Assembly: GCA_009823395.1 (NCBI GenBank)
Contig: CM020513.1
Span: 1,507,501-1,571,500, forward strand
Length of the DNA: 64,000 nucleotides
Source of the DNA: Thamnaconus septentrionalis
Lineage: Eukaryota > Chordata > Actinopteri > Tetraodontiformes > Monacanthidae
Direction: 5' to 3'
In this document: positions 1-13,729 of the stretch, in pieces
How the letters are laid out: the number at the start of each line of letters is the position of its first letter
Position numbering within the stretch: the first letter of the stretch is position 1
The notes under the pieces: model-generated
Told to the model about the DNA's origin: nothing
The model's input: the letters and a program-made list of their open reading frames with translations, nothing else
The model's database searches: none
Made by a program: the position numbers and the translations under genes

Positions 1-355
<355 letters not shown>

Positions 356-416
356 ATTTGTGTGTGTGTGTGTTATTTTGACGCCACCATCTCGTTGCGT
401 GGTCCTCCAAGGCCAG

Positions 417-2547
417 GAGGACATCCGCCACCTGCGGGGGGCCGTCGTCACCCAGCTGTGCCTTGACTATGGCATGATCGACGATGCTGTCTACTTCACC
501 GGCGAGCAGGTGCTGGGTGGAGTGCTCCTGAAGGCCGGGGACCTGGTGGACTGCATGGCGGTACGAGACCATGCCCAGGGCGGATGGAAGGCTCTGAGGG
601 TGAGGGCGCGCAATAGTCTCACAACTTCAAGGTTTCTTTACTTGTACCGAACGGTAAAATAGCCCTTGGACAGGCATGGGCAAACTACGGCCTGCGGGCC
701 GCATCCGACCCGCTGCGTGTCTCTGTCTGGCCCGCGTGAAGCCAGTCATAAATCAACCCCCCCCCAACGAACCTTTGCCGGCACGTAACTTTGCCGACAC
801 GCGATAGCGTAGCGCGATAGCCTGCTCCCCCCCAGCCCTATGCTTATCATTGCACAGCAAATTCATGGTTTAAAAGTGTTAAGATTATACCTTCCAATGT
901 TTTATTTGATTAGTAAAAGTAAGTTTACTTTAAAACTGGTAAATTAATATTCAAACTTTAAATATTCTTTGAATATGGGGGAAAAGTACATTCCTATGTA
1001 AAAAAGTATAATTCCAATGTTGTACAAAAAAAATAGTTTAAAATCATTTTAAACAGGCGCGAGGATCTTTTCAGCGTCCCTCCGCCCGCACCCCTATTAT
1101 TAACAATATGTTCCTGAATGGAGAGACTCCATTATTAATTAGTGTCCAACTTCTCGGCTGTTTGCATTGTGTTTCCCTCTCTCTCCGGTCACTGAGGCTG
1201 CTGAGACCAAACATCATATATTTATTTAGAGATTTTTACATATAGGCGTCACCTGTCAAAAATACACACGTGAAAGAAGAGGTACAATTAATTGTGTTTC
1301 ACCGGTGAGAAGCTGTAATTACGCACAACTTTTATGCACTGCTGCGCGCTAGAAACCTTTCTGAGCGCTTGTCAGAAAGTAGCGATGACAGAACTAATGG
1401 GACGTCCCATTGGTCCGACATCCTATTCATCCGACTTGTGGTCCATTTTGTTGGACTAAAGGGATGTCGCACCAATGGGAAATTTGTCAAACAATTGGGA
1501 CGTTAGACTAATGGGAAGTTCACAAAGTGGGAAAGTATCGCTGTGGATTTAAAAAATTAAAATAAAGCCTAACTGGTCTCAGACAAAATGCAGGCATTTA
1601 AAGTATACATTGATTTTGTTCATTATAGTTTCATATTTAAAGTGAAATCTGCTTTATGTCTACTTTATTTGACGGCCGATCTTAACAGTGTTGAAGCCGA
1701 TACGCCACGTTTACGCTTCACAGTAAAGTACAGCACATATAAAACAGAATCCAGTAGGCTTTACACGATCACGATTTTTGTGCCGATCACCGATCAGTGA
1801 GTTTAAATAAACCGATAACCGATCTCCGATCACGTGAGGAGCAATATTTACTATAGGATCTGTTTTGGAGTTTGCTTTTCTTTTTCTTTCTCCGCGCTGC
1901 GTTTCTTGAACCTGTGTGTATCTTTTCCAAGTGCCTGATTAAATTTGTCGTGTTGAAATTTTTTGCCGATGTTCCCCCGCGAGGTACTGTAGCGTTGCAT
2001 ATATTGCAGATAGCTTGTGCAATGTCTGTTTCTCTCATTTTGAAAAACTTCCACACCTCCGACATGTTTGTTTGTGTCGCCCATGGATGTTGCTGTCGTG
2101 AAGATTCAAAGAAACTTTATTGTCCGTCACATATCAACAGTACTCAAAACAGGAAGAGGCACGAAGACGAAAATGAAGTTTTTTTGAATCATGAATCATT
2201 AGCTCTCGGATACAAACAAATAAACATGTCGATGCTGTGAAACTAATTTGGAGTAAATGAGACAGATGAAAAGTTTCAACACGACCTTGACGTCATTGAT
2301 TGGATTGGTGATTTATGACATGACGCCCGATCACAAACATATCAAAAAATGCCAAATATCGGCCGATCCGATATAGCCGATATGATCGGTGTAAAGCCTA
2401 GAATCCAGCACATTGTCATGATGACGAAAATCAACCAGATCCACCGTGTTTTCTAATCATTGCGTTCCAGCCTGAAAGATTCTACCTGCTGTAATTGATG
2501 AGGACTTGAAGCAGCGTGTCTCTGTCTCCTGTCTCTCTCTCGCTCTG

Positions 2548-2624
<77 letters not shown>

Positions 2625-5600
2625 ATGCAATGGATGTATTGGGCACCAATGCACTAGAGTCTTTGCCTCTGGGATATCCTATTCAACCTTACTATGGCTG
2701 AGGGTAGAAAGCTGTCCCTGTATCCTTAGTCCTGTCTTTAGGAACCACAAAACGGCAGGTAGACACAGCTCCATGAAGCAGATCTGAGTAGTCGTTGGCA
2801 ACAGAACAAGCTGCTTGTCATACAGGGCTGTCACAGTGAGCTGAGGCTCCCTGTTAGGCGACCCCCATTTGATGATTTGGCTCAGGGGGTTTCTATCTTG
2901 AAGCGACAGATGACCAAACTGTGACACAGGAGCAGAGGAGGTGACTCAATAGCAGCACAATAGAGTGAGTGAGCAAAGTTTTGTCAATGCTAAGACGGGA
3001 GAGTTACCGGAGGAAAAACAGGCGCTGGTGTTTTTTCTTCCACACACATATTTCCGCTGAGTCGCGTTAACAGATGTGGGAGTAAGTCACATGTGTCAGT
3101 CTCAAGCAAGTCCCAAGTCACTGTGGTGAGAATCAAGCAAGCCAAGTCATTGCTCAGGTCAAGCAAGTCACAAGTCGAGTCATACAAAGATCGAATCATC
3201 TACCCCAATTTCCCCCATTTAAATCAGTAAATTCAGTCATACACGCTTTGATTTTTAACAAAATAAAACTTTTAACAATGATTTGGTCATCATGTAATTA
3301 TGAATGAAGCAATGTGTGTCATGATAAAATCAACACCTGGGATGTAATTCCATATGCCTGGCACCCTGCTGTCCTACTGGTCATCATATCAAAAACGTAA
3401 ATTACTTTATATAACGTTACTTTGATGTTATGCATATCTTAAAGTTAACATGGCTTAATGTTAGCATTCATATCAGCAAATGTCAGCTTTCTAGCCAACA
3501 TTTGACCAAATGACCAGCCAGTAAGTTAGCTTGACACAAGCTTACCTTTCTTTGTGGGTTTTTTAGTGACAGATGATGTTGAAAGTTGTGGTGGTTGTGT
3601 CACTGATTTTTGTGCTGCAGACCTTGCACACCACTGTTCTCTTCTTCAGAGCGACATCGACAACATAACCCTTAAACCCAAATTGAATTATTCTTGGTCT
3701 AGCCGCCCCCGTGACCGCTGCTCATCTGGTGATCTGTTGACCACTGTTGGTCATGCGTTTCACTGTAAAATCTCCCGATCATGTTTCAAAATAAAACACA
3801 ATTTCTAACGTAGTCTGAAAAAAAGTTGCAAAAAAAGAAATGTCAATATTTGATTTTAAAAAAGTCCAGTCCTTTCGAGTCATCTGTCTCAAATTTAAGT
3901 AAAGTCTCAATTCCAAGTTAAAGTGAAGTTTTTTTTTTATCAGCGTTAGTCAAGCAAGCTTCAAGTCCTCAAATTTGCGACCCAAGTCTGACTCGAGTCA
4001 AGCCGTGTCACCTGAGTCTCCCTTCTCTACGCGTTAATTATTGCCGGCTTCGCGACGGCGCTGCTGCCCAACGTGCCACATGTACAGTACGTAACCCTGC
4101 AAAAAAATCCATCCAGGTGGAGAAGAGCGCCGATGCTTGGGACAAGGAAGGAAACGACCTGTTGGAAGCCAACGGCCTGCAGCTGCGGCCTCTCATTGGC
4201 ACCGTCACATCGCTTGATGGGGACGGCGGATACATTAACCAGACCACATACTTCCCTCGCTGCAGCCTCTGGAAAGGTACTGGTAGCCTCGCAAGCACCA
4301 CGCATTTCTTTGGTATCTTGGTTAGTTCACACCACCAACAAAAACATAATTAAAGGGGACCTATTATACTAATTTCCGGGCCTGTATTTGATTTCTGGCC
4401 CCTCCAGAGCAGCGACACACGATTACCCGCACTGAAAGCTTTGTAGATCTGTGTCTGTCGCTGCATCGCTTCCTCATATTTCCTGCACCCCGCGAAAATG
4501 GTCTGTTTGACTTCACTCCACCCCCGGCCTCCTCCGTGTACGCCTCCCGCCCAGCCCACTCCGCTGTGATTGGTCACACTCTTGCTGATTATTTGACGCT
4601 TTGGCATCGTTTGACACTAATATTCAACATTGTAACAGTATTGAGAGCTTGGAAAAGTGGAAAAGCATCATAGGTCCCCTTTAATGATAATAATAAGCCA
4701 CCATGGACTTGGATAATAACAACCAAGTCCATGAAGATACCAGAACTTTGTTCAAGGTATCATCTGTCCAGAATTGAAATCTCACCCCTTTGTTGACAGA
4801 GAATGTTGTGCGTGTCATTTTCTTTAGGTTATGAGCCAATGAAAGGAGACTGGGTCCAGGCCAAATATTACATTAATTCCACCCAGTGGACCACCCAGGC
4901 TCAGTCTGTGGCCCCTTTACGCTACTGTCGCCTGGACCAGGTGAAAAAATGTCACACCGTCTCAGTTGAAAAAAATGAGAACGCGGCCATGTTGTTTGAC
5001 TTTTAAGTGTACCGACTGGGCTGCATCCTCTTTCCTCAGGTACGCGTGACCAGCATGTTCAACAACACCGGAGTGGTGGAGGAGAGTGTGTTCTTCAGCT
5101 TGGATTCCCTCCTGCTGCCTGCCCACTACCGGCCGTCACCAGGGCACATGGTCAACCTCGTCATGGTGGAGAGCACGCAGTCCCTGTACTCCTGGAGGGC
5201 CCTGTGTATGGCGCCCTGGAGTTTAAGGTATCGGCAGCAGTGTCACTTGGTTGATTGACAGCATCCATGAGACCGCAGCGCACTCACTGATGTGGCTAGG
5301 AACAGTTTTAAGACCGAACGTTTCCTTTTGTATGTGTTTTCAGTGCGAAAGCATCTGCTAAAAGCCCACCAGGGGCTCAACCCCAAAACATTTTGGAAAA
5401 TAAAGGAGGCCTGGAAGTCTCAGACTATGGGCAGTTTGGCAGTTTGATGCTGGGGGAGCAGCGGGAGCTTGTGATCTGGATACAGTAAGTGACTGTCATC
5501 ACTGCCCAGTATTTACCATTATTATTATTATTATTATTCTCCTCCCAACCGCCTACACCAATGCTTGAATACACTCAGCTGTGTGATCGCTATTTCCCTC

Positions 5601-8600
5601 TCTGCTACCAGAAATAAGGGTTCAGACAGACACACACTGAAGTGCTGTGACTTCGCTGGCTGGGACTCAGAAGAGCAGTTCACCCTGACCGCCAAAGGGT
5701 TGACGGCACATAAACGGCAACAGCAACAGCAACAGCACCCTCCACGAGAGAAATGCCCAGGCTCTCCTGAGCAGCAAGTCACCGGTCCAGACGCGGTTGA
5801 CAGAGCAGATGGTCCCGTGCCAGAGGAGACGGCGGGCATGAGGAGAGAGGAGACGGTGGCGGACATTCTGCCAGGAGAAAGACTCTCAGTTGCCGTCGCG
5901 TGTCATGCAAAGTGAGTCATTTTTCCAGCAGAAATGTTGTCGCAGCGCGAGACTAAATGACCTCGTTTAGTGCTAGAGAGTGAACGGTTCTGACTTTGAA
6001 GGGTTTGTATTATGCATTCAACCAAGATGGAGTCTCTGCAGTCTGTCTCACCGTGTCGTCCCGAAGCCTTCATCCTAACGCAGTGGTGGTGGTGGGGGGG
6101 GACGTTCCTCAGGAACCTGGGAAGCAGCTCCGAGCTACTTTTGCTGCATTTCTCGTCTTTCACCATCGGGAGGCGCCTGGAGGTCACGGTGGGCAGTGAG
6201 GAAGAGAAACTGCTGCAGCCCTCCAAGCCCTACTGTCCTCTCGACGCGTGCCCCCACTCAGCGGTGGCGCCCTCTCATGTGATCACCGTTTCCGCCCCCA
6301 GAGACGCACCGAGGTATGGAGGCTGCTGCCGTGAGGAGACAATCCCAGCGTTATATCAGTGCACTTTTGTGACATCACCAGGGGTTTGTTCCTTGAGCTC
6401 TGTGTTTTAGCTCACGGAAAAGTAGTAAGTAGATGAGAAGTTAAAATTTTGTCTTGTCTGGAGTTCACTGAGGAAAAACATTGTTGAAGTTTTCCATATA
6501 CATTATATAGAAGATGAAAAATTATTTTCACTGCAATTGATTGACTGTTGTTTTGTGTTTAAACAAACTAGATGACTGATTCACCGCTTGTTTGGGTGGG
6601 CTGCATTGTGCCTGCAGGCTTTTGAAGCGACGGTTGCCAAACTTCCTGGCCAACTACCCTCTGCCCCAAGCTCTCAGAGACTGTGTGGAGGCACAGAGCG
6701 ACGTGCTGGTGGTTCAGCCCTGCCTTGGAGAGGTATGCGTGCACATTTAAAACGTAGTTAAGTAAGCGGACTGAACGTCAAAGCTGCAAAACAAAACGCT
6801 TTTTGCGGCCGAGTCGTGTAATGTGGCTCCGTCTGCCTCCTGCCCGGTCAGGCGCTGGCACCGTCGAACATGCATTCGCGCTTCTCCACCCTTCTCTGGC
6901 TGGAAGAGCTGCACGCAGAGAAGGAGATGAAGGAATTTGCCATCCACTGCGCCTTCCTTGAGAAAGGAGGCGGACACCTTCATCTGGAGGTTCCCGGCTT
7001 GTCGGAAGGCCGACCCAGTCTCATCATAGGTGGTGGAACCTCTCTTGTCCGCACTCATCGCCACTGAGCCGTTGCGCAAACGTTCATGTTGTGAGATTTT
7101 TTTGCTGTGCTTTGATTTTTATTGTCTGCAGGTGACAAGATATTACTGAAGGCGCCACAGAACGACGGCGTGGTGATTGAGTATGTGAGCTATGTCGCAG
7201 AGGTAAACTGGCAGGCTGGAGACTCGTGACACATCAACAGGAATGCAAACTCATTCTTTGTCTGACCTCGCAGATCCACGACGAGAAGGTGAGCCTGAGA
7301 GTGAACGCCGAGTTCCTGCACAGCTACAGCGGCGAGCCGCTCGACGTCGAGTTCTGTTACAACAGGTTTGAAAAAAATTAGAATTGAATAATTGTGGTCC
7401 TGTAAACCACACAGATTTGTCTCGTAAGCAGTTTGCCATAGTTGTAATGAGAGGACGATTGGTGCTCATATTGTCAGATTGACCATGAGGAGGTGCCATA
7501 ACGCAGTCCAACTCACAAAGGATTTCAGGGAGAGTAAGTAGATGTTTTCAATCATTGATGTTCCCTTAAAGGCCCCATGTGCGACATTTGAAGGCATGAA
7601 ATTGATTTAAAAAAAATAAAATGTCAGTTAATTGTGTTTTCATTTGCTAATAAGTTCAACAATCTCACATAGAACGTGGCTCTGCCCGGGGTTTCACATT
7701 TGGACTCTGACATCAAGTATACGAAGGCATGAGATCATATAAGAAACCAGGTGTTGACTTTAAAATTGTTAACAGATTTTTTTTTTTTACCTTTAGGTTT
7801 TGCAAAATGTCGAGTGCTGGCCCTTTGAAGTCTTTTTGTGTCATTAGTCCCTTTTTTAATGAGGTATAGAGGACAGTTTGTTTGTACTCCACATGTTTAC
7901 ATTTTTTACTCATGACATGCCACACGCCTCTCGTTGGAAGGTGCAATGTTCCAAGCAATGTTCACAATAACATTTGTTAGTATGACATGCATTTGGAAAT
8001 CAAAGCTCATATGTCAAAGAAGCTCTTTATGCAAACAAAGGCATGCAGTGCATCAAAAATGCCCTAGATGGAGCCATTTCTGTCCTATCCTCACTTTGTA
8101 ACAGGAAGAGCAGGATTCTCATGTCAACCTTATTTACTAACAGCTGCAAGATTTTCAAGTTTTCCAACATCAAGTTATTTGTTGTCATAATAACAGTTGA
8201 ATTTTCATCATTGACTTTTTAAAAAAAAAAAAAAAAAGATTATTTTTGCGGGTAGTTTTGTTTCCTTCTAGAGTGACTCCTCAGCCCTCCCAGTGGACAG
8301 GAACGTGGTTTGAGGAGCCAGGCGCAAACGACACAGTCGATGACAATCAGGTAAAAATAATCATGAAAAAAAATGTTTTGTTTTTGTTTTTTATTTAAAT
8401 TGTACCTGAATTTCAGTCTGCGTCCAAGAACAACGGACAGGTCATCAGCGTCTCTGTTGACACGAGGTCAAAGGCCACACAGACTAAAGGTACACCTGCG
8501 AGTCTTTGTGCTTGGCTTAGGTCTCTCATAGAGCACTTGAAGTCTTTGATGCTAAATCACCTGCAGGTGGCGCTCTGCCGTCTAAGCCTGTCCCCAGCCG

Positions 8601-11600
8601 AGGGCACTTCTTCAACCGGGACTTGAACACCCCTCAGAGGGAGGCGGTGAAGAGGATCCTGGCTGGGGAGGGCCGTCCCAGCCCTTACGTGCTCTTCGGA
8701 CCCCCGGGCACCGGGAAGACCATCACCCTGATCGAGGCCATACTGCAGGTACCTTCCGTCTTGATTCCTCCAAAATGTTCTCCTGTCGCTTTAGCAGCAG
8801 TTACAGCAATTAACAGCAGTTTTTTAACAGCAATTAGTTTTAGAGTTGGCGACTGTGGAAGAATGATAAAAATGATCTCCTCCCTGGGATCATGTTGCTG
8901 TTTATCGGCTGGTGTTTCCCCCTCCAGGTTTTCCACTTTGTGCCCTACAGTCGCCTGCTTGTATGCACGCCCTCCAACAGCGCCGCCGACCTCGTCTGCA
9001 TCCGACTGCATCACAGTGGCTTCCTGGATGCTGCCAGTCTGGCGCGAGTCAACGCCTCCTCCAGGCATGACGGGGTACTGCTGAAATTCTCCAGCTGCCG
9101 GTTGCCTGTAATGGTTCAAATGACAGCCAAGGTCCTGAATGTTATGTTGGGATTTTTTCTTTTCCTCTTTCCACCTTCAGTCCATACCGGAGGAATTAAA
9201 AGTGTACTCAAAGGCAGGGGAAGACATTCGGCAGGCGTCTTTTCACAGGATCGTTGTGAGCACCTGCTCCAGCGCAGCCATGTTCCACAACATCGGCTTG
9301 CAGTAAGACTGGACTGCTGGCCTCCCACAGTCATACACGCACACACACCCTGACTTGACTCATCGTTTCCTCCTCCTCCACGTCCTCCATTTCCCCCCTC
9401 AGGGTGGGACACTTCACCCACGTTTTTCTGGATGAAGCTGGCCAAGCCACAGAACCAGAGTCCCTGATCCCCATCAGTCTCATCTCAGAGAGAGACGGAC
9501 AGGTCAGTGCCAAAGCTCTGCTGTCTGCCGCCACAGGGCAACTGTGTGTGACTCTCCCTCCTCCCCTTCCCAGATAGTGTTGGCTGGAGACCCCTGTCAG
9601 CTGGGCCCAGTGGTCAAGTCCAAGCTGGCCGCTGCCTTTGGCCTGGGCGTGTCTCTGCTGGAGAGGCTGATGGCCAGTCCGCTCTACTCCAGGCACCGCT
9701 GGGGATACAACCCCATGCTGGTCAGTTCCATGCAAACACCAGGTTTAAAAACAAAACAAAAAATCGATCGGAAACAAAAATCTATGGGATCCACAGAGCC
9801 GCTTTCTGCTTTCAAGAGACCTCTGATGACTGTTGAGGGAACCCTTGGCCTCTTAACGTGACCCATTTCCTCTTTGTCCTCAGGGGTAGCAGGAATCTGA
9901 AGGTCTTCTAAGAACTTAGTCAATACTTAGCACTGACAATGTTGAATATTGACTGTTGAACAATGTTGTGGATACGGTCGTTGACTTGTTAATCGTGGTT
10001 AGGTTACACGACTTGCAGCCAATCAAACTGGAAGCATGTTGTTTTCAACTTACGAAGGTTCTTCCCTCCAGTCTGGTTTCTCTCTCGTGTTGTACGTCGC
10101 TTTGATTAAAGCCAATTTGTAGAATCGTAAAATGCACCATCGCACTGTTCCGCATGCGCCAGGAATGCTAGGTTACTTTTTTTTTTTCAATCTGATCAAA
10201 CACTTGTGGCCCTTTTTGTTTCCGCGATCAGCGGACTTGACTTGTGTGCGTGTCGTAAACACTGAAACGAAACTGTGTGGATTTGTGTGTGTGTCGAGCC
10301 TGTTGGTGTGTTGTGTGCTGCAGGTGACGAAGCTGCTCTACAACTACCGCTCTCACGAGGCCCTGCTGACGCTGCCCTCCAAGCTCTTCTACAAAGGCGA
10401 GCTGTCGTTCCGAGCCCCCAGGGCCGTGGTGGACTCCCTCTGCCAGTGGAAGAACCTTCCCAAGAAAGGCTTCCCGCTGCTCTTCCACGGAGTCAGAGTA
10501 GGTGGCCGATTTTAGGAAAATACCTACCAGTTATTTAATTGGGTACATGTAGAGTAGGTTTTTTTTGTTTTTTGTGCGCATGGTTTTTACTTAGGAGAGT
10601 AAAATGCATCGTTTGCAGCTGCCCCCTTATTGACGGCAGGTGCGTTTCTCTCCGCTCCAGGCCTCCGAGATGAGGGAGGGTAACAACCCGTCCTGGTTCA
10701 ACACAGCCGAGGCCGTGCAGGTCATGCTCTACTGCTGCCAGCTGGCCAAGAAGCTGCACAAGCCCGTCAGCGTTTCCGACATCGGCGTCATCTCCCCCTA
10801 CAAGCAACAGGTAAGACTCTCGGAGGCCTCGCTTCTCAGTTCCCTCAGTCAAGCCCTGTGGTTACTTTATAGTGAGCTGAAGAAAGAGAGAAAATATCTT
10901 TTTTTTTCTTTTCCTTGCTGTGTATTGAGTTTGTTGACACTTCAGCGACCCCACCACCACCCCCACCAGTGTCCTTACATCTCAATTTGTCCCCAGTGTG
11001 AGAAGATCCGACTGCTGCTGGGCAAGACGGGCCTGTCTGACATCAAGGTGGGCTCCGTGGAGGAGTTCCAGGGCCAGGAGTTCCTGGTCATCATCGTGTC
11101 CACAGTAGGTAGAAACACACACAGACAGCCACTCGTCCCGTTGGCTGCCTCCCGGTCCTCCAGTTTGCGTGTTTTGATTGACTTTTAATGCGTCGATGCA
11201 AGGTCAGAGGTCGGTGGTACAGTAATTTACCCTCCAGTGATAGCCTTTAAAGGGCAGGTTTCCATTGTCTTGCTTGGTGTCAGCTCAGTTAGGGCAAGTT
11301 TCCACTGGTGAGTGATCATTTTGGTACCTGCTTCCTAGGGGTTCCAAGTGGGCTGAGCAGGGACCATAGTGGTGACGTAACACAGAGCAGAGCACTGATT
11401 GGGTAAAAGTTTTGATGAACGCCGAGTCAGTCTTTCACAATACAAAATAATGCCATTTTTAAATGCCCCATGTATGGATTTTCACAGATTAAAAACTGAT
11501 TTGCTTACGAAACTGTACCATGGGCGAACAAAGAGCTGCAGACGTTTTTGTTCTGGGTGGCAGAAGACGGACGGAGCGACACGCAATGAAAAGCCTTCCT

Positions 11601-13110
11601 GGTTTTGCAGCCGGTGGCCGCAGTACAGCAAAACGGTGTCGGGAGAAGCGAAAAATAATTTAAAAAAAACCAAGCGACTACCGAAGCACCAAGAACTAAT
11701 CAGACTAGACAGACAAACTAGTCAGACTAATGTGGATGCAATGGAACACCGGCCCGGTGGGCAACGGCAGAGAGACGGGCTCGGCTCAGCCGGTGGACGA
11801 CGAGAGAATAGTCAGCCACGGCAATATTTGACATGTATGAGGACTGTGAGTGTACTGTGACCTGAAGTAACTTTAGTTTGAAGACTATTTGCAAAGTACA
11901 GCCGCTGAATCGTGTTGATAAACTGTTAGCCACCACCGCTAACTCTGTGTGCTCTGCTTGTGTGTTGTGTTTGCTGGCAGGCGATTCCGCCTCTTCAGTT
12001 TCGCTCCTTATAGCGATTTTCATGCTACTAGTGTGTCAACACTGCTTGAATGAAGCTGTTGCTGTTTTGTGCTTTTTTGTGGACTTAAGTTAAGATGTAT
12101 TTGAGCCAAGGGGTAGGACTGGATAAGTTTGTACTCCTTCCTAAGTGTTTCTTTCATTGTTTGCTTGACGGTCTCTTCACAAATAAAAGTTGTGCGGATA
12201 TTCCTGTCTCATAATAAACGACTCTGAGACTCAAGTCATGGTTTCAGCGGCTACATTTTCTCTGCAAGGTCAGTGTTTTGAAGTCATTCTAAGTCATATT
12301 AAAATGTCTTGCAAAAAAACAAAACAAGAATACGGTCAATACAAAAAGTAAAACCTATGACTCCGGGTACACGGAAGGCACAAAAAATGTCCAAGGACCT
12401 TCAGTCTGCCGTGCAGCCGTAACTCCGCCGTACCGAGTAGAGCCGGCACCAACTGCGTAGAGCCAGTGGAAACACGCCCTTCAGTCTTCAGTTGGCAGCC
12501 TGTTGACTGTATATATACATGACATTCAATTTGTGCCAATGATGTGTGAACAGGACTTTGTTTAAGTTAAGTTTTGTTGGGATTTTTAATACAATAGGTG
12601 GTGATTGGTTTGAGTACTATTTCAAAATGCATCTATATGCAAGAACTGAATTTTACAACAGAATAATCGACCATGAATTGTTACATTTTGCCAAAACAGC
12701 TGAAGGTGAGTTGCCGTGTTACCCACCGTCGACCCTCCCCGATGGGCCCCAACTTTCATTTTCCCTCATCCATAGGTGCGCTCCAACGAGTCAATAGAGG
12801 GCAACAATTCTCACAGTTCGCTCGGCTTCCTGTCCAATCCCAAGCGCTTCAATGTGGCCATCACGCGGCCCAAGGCCCTGCTGCTGATGGTTGGCAATCC
12901 CCACGTCCTCGCCAGGGTAAGCATCTAGCCGTCGCAGCCGGCTCATTCATCTGTCAGTCCATCCTTCCATCCTTCCATCCATCCTTCCTTCCATCCTTCC
13001 ATCCATCCTTCCTTCCATCCTTCCATCCATCCTTCCTTCCATCCATCCATCCATCCATCCATCCATCCTTCCATCCATCCTTCCATCCATCCTTCCATCC
13101 ATCCATCCTT

Positions 13111-13141
<31 letters not shown>

Positions 13142-13689
13142 ATCCCTAAGTTGGACCCTGATCTTTCCAGGACCTGTGCTTCAGGACTCTGCTGCAGTAC
13201 TGTTTCATCAATGGTGCCTACGTGGGCTGCGACCTGCCCCCGTCCCTGCGGGACGCTGCTACGTACGTAAAACTGATTTTTTTTTTTGTTGTTGTTTTTG
13301 TTTTTTGCATAAACGCTGGACAAATAACAGCTGAAGTCGAAGAAAGGAGTGAGAATCCACGTGTGTCAGTTTGCTCTCCAAAGGGTCCAGCTTTGAATTG
13401 CCGGCAACATTGACAGCAGCTGTAGATTTACTGGTGGAACTTGACAATTTGAAAATGAAGGGTGTTTTTTTTTTTTTTTTTGTTTCTTTGTTTGTAAATC
13501 GTTTGATAGGCACTTTTTTATTGAGCCCCAACTCTCCATCTACTGGCTCAAGATATAAACAAGTAGCTAAAATTGGGCTGAGACGCATTGTGGTTACCGA
13601 CTCCTGCCGTCTACGTTTACAAGTTGCAGCCAATTACCATTAAGTGCAGTAACAATCCTGCTGTTGCCTGCTTTGGTTAATAATACACC

Positions 13690-13729
<40 letters not shown>

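Larger units (their letters stand above)
8567..12916 (+). other. mov10l1: SF1 helicase core of mov10l1
   Basis: This span covers exons 15-23 and holds the conserved UPF1-like superfamily 1 motifs in order: Q-motif region NTPQREAV before 8698; Walker A GPPGTGKT at 8698-8721; motif Ia PSNSAADL at about 8974; Walker B DEAG at 9431-9442; motif [11 protein letters not shown] in exon 9574-9720; motif [10 protein letters not shown] in exon 10324-10497; motif [13 protein letters not shown] in exon 10997-11104; motif [10 protein letters not shown] in exon 12776-12916. All catalytic residues expected for ATP binding and hydrolysis are present, so the helicase should be active. Walker A falls near residue 694 and DEAG near residue 810 of the visible protein. 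Confidence 0.93.

Noticed and set aside
1787..2065. BED zinc-finger ORF as a cellular ZBED gene
   Set aside because: It lies inside an element with hAT ends and 8-bp target duplication, so it is a transposase remnant.
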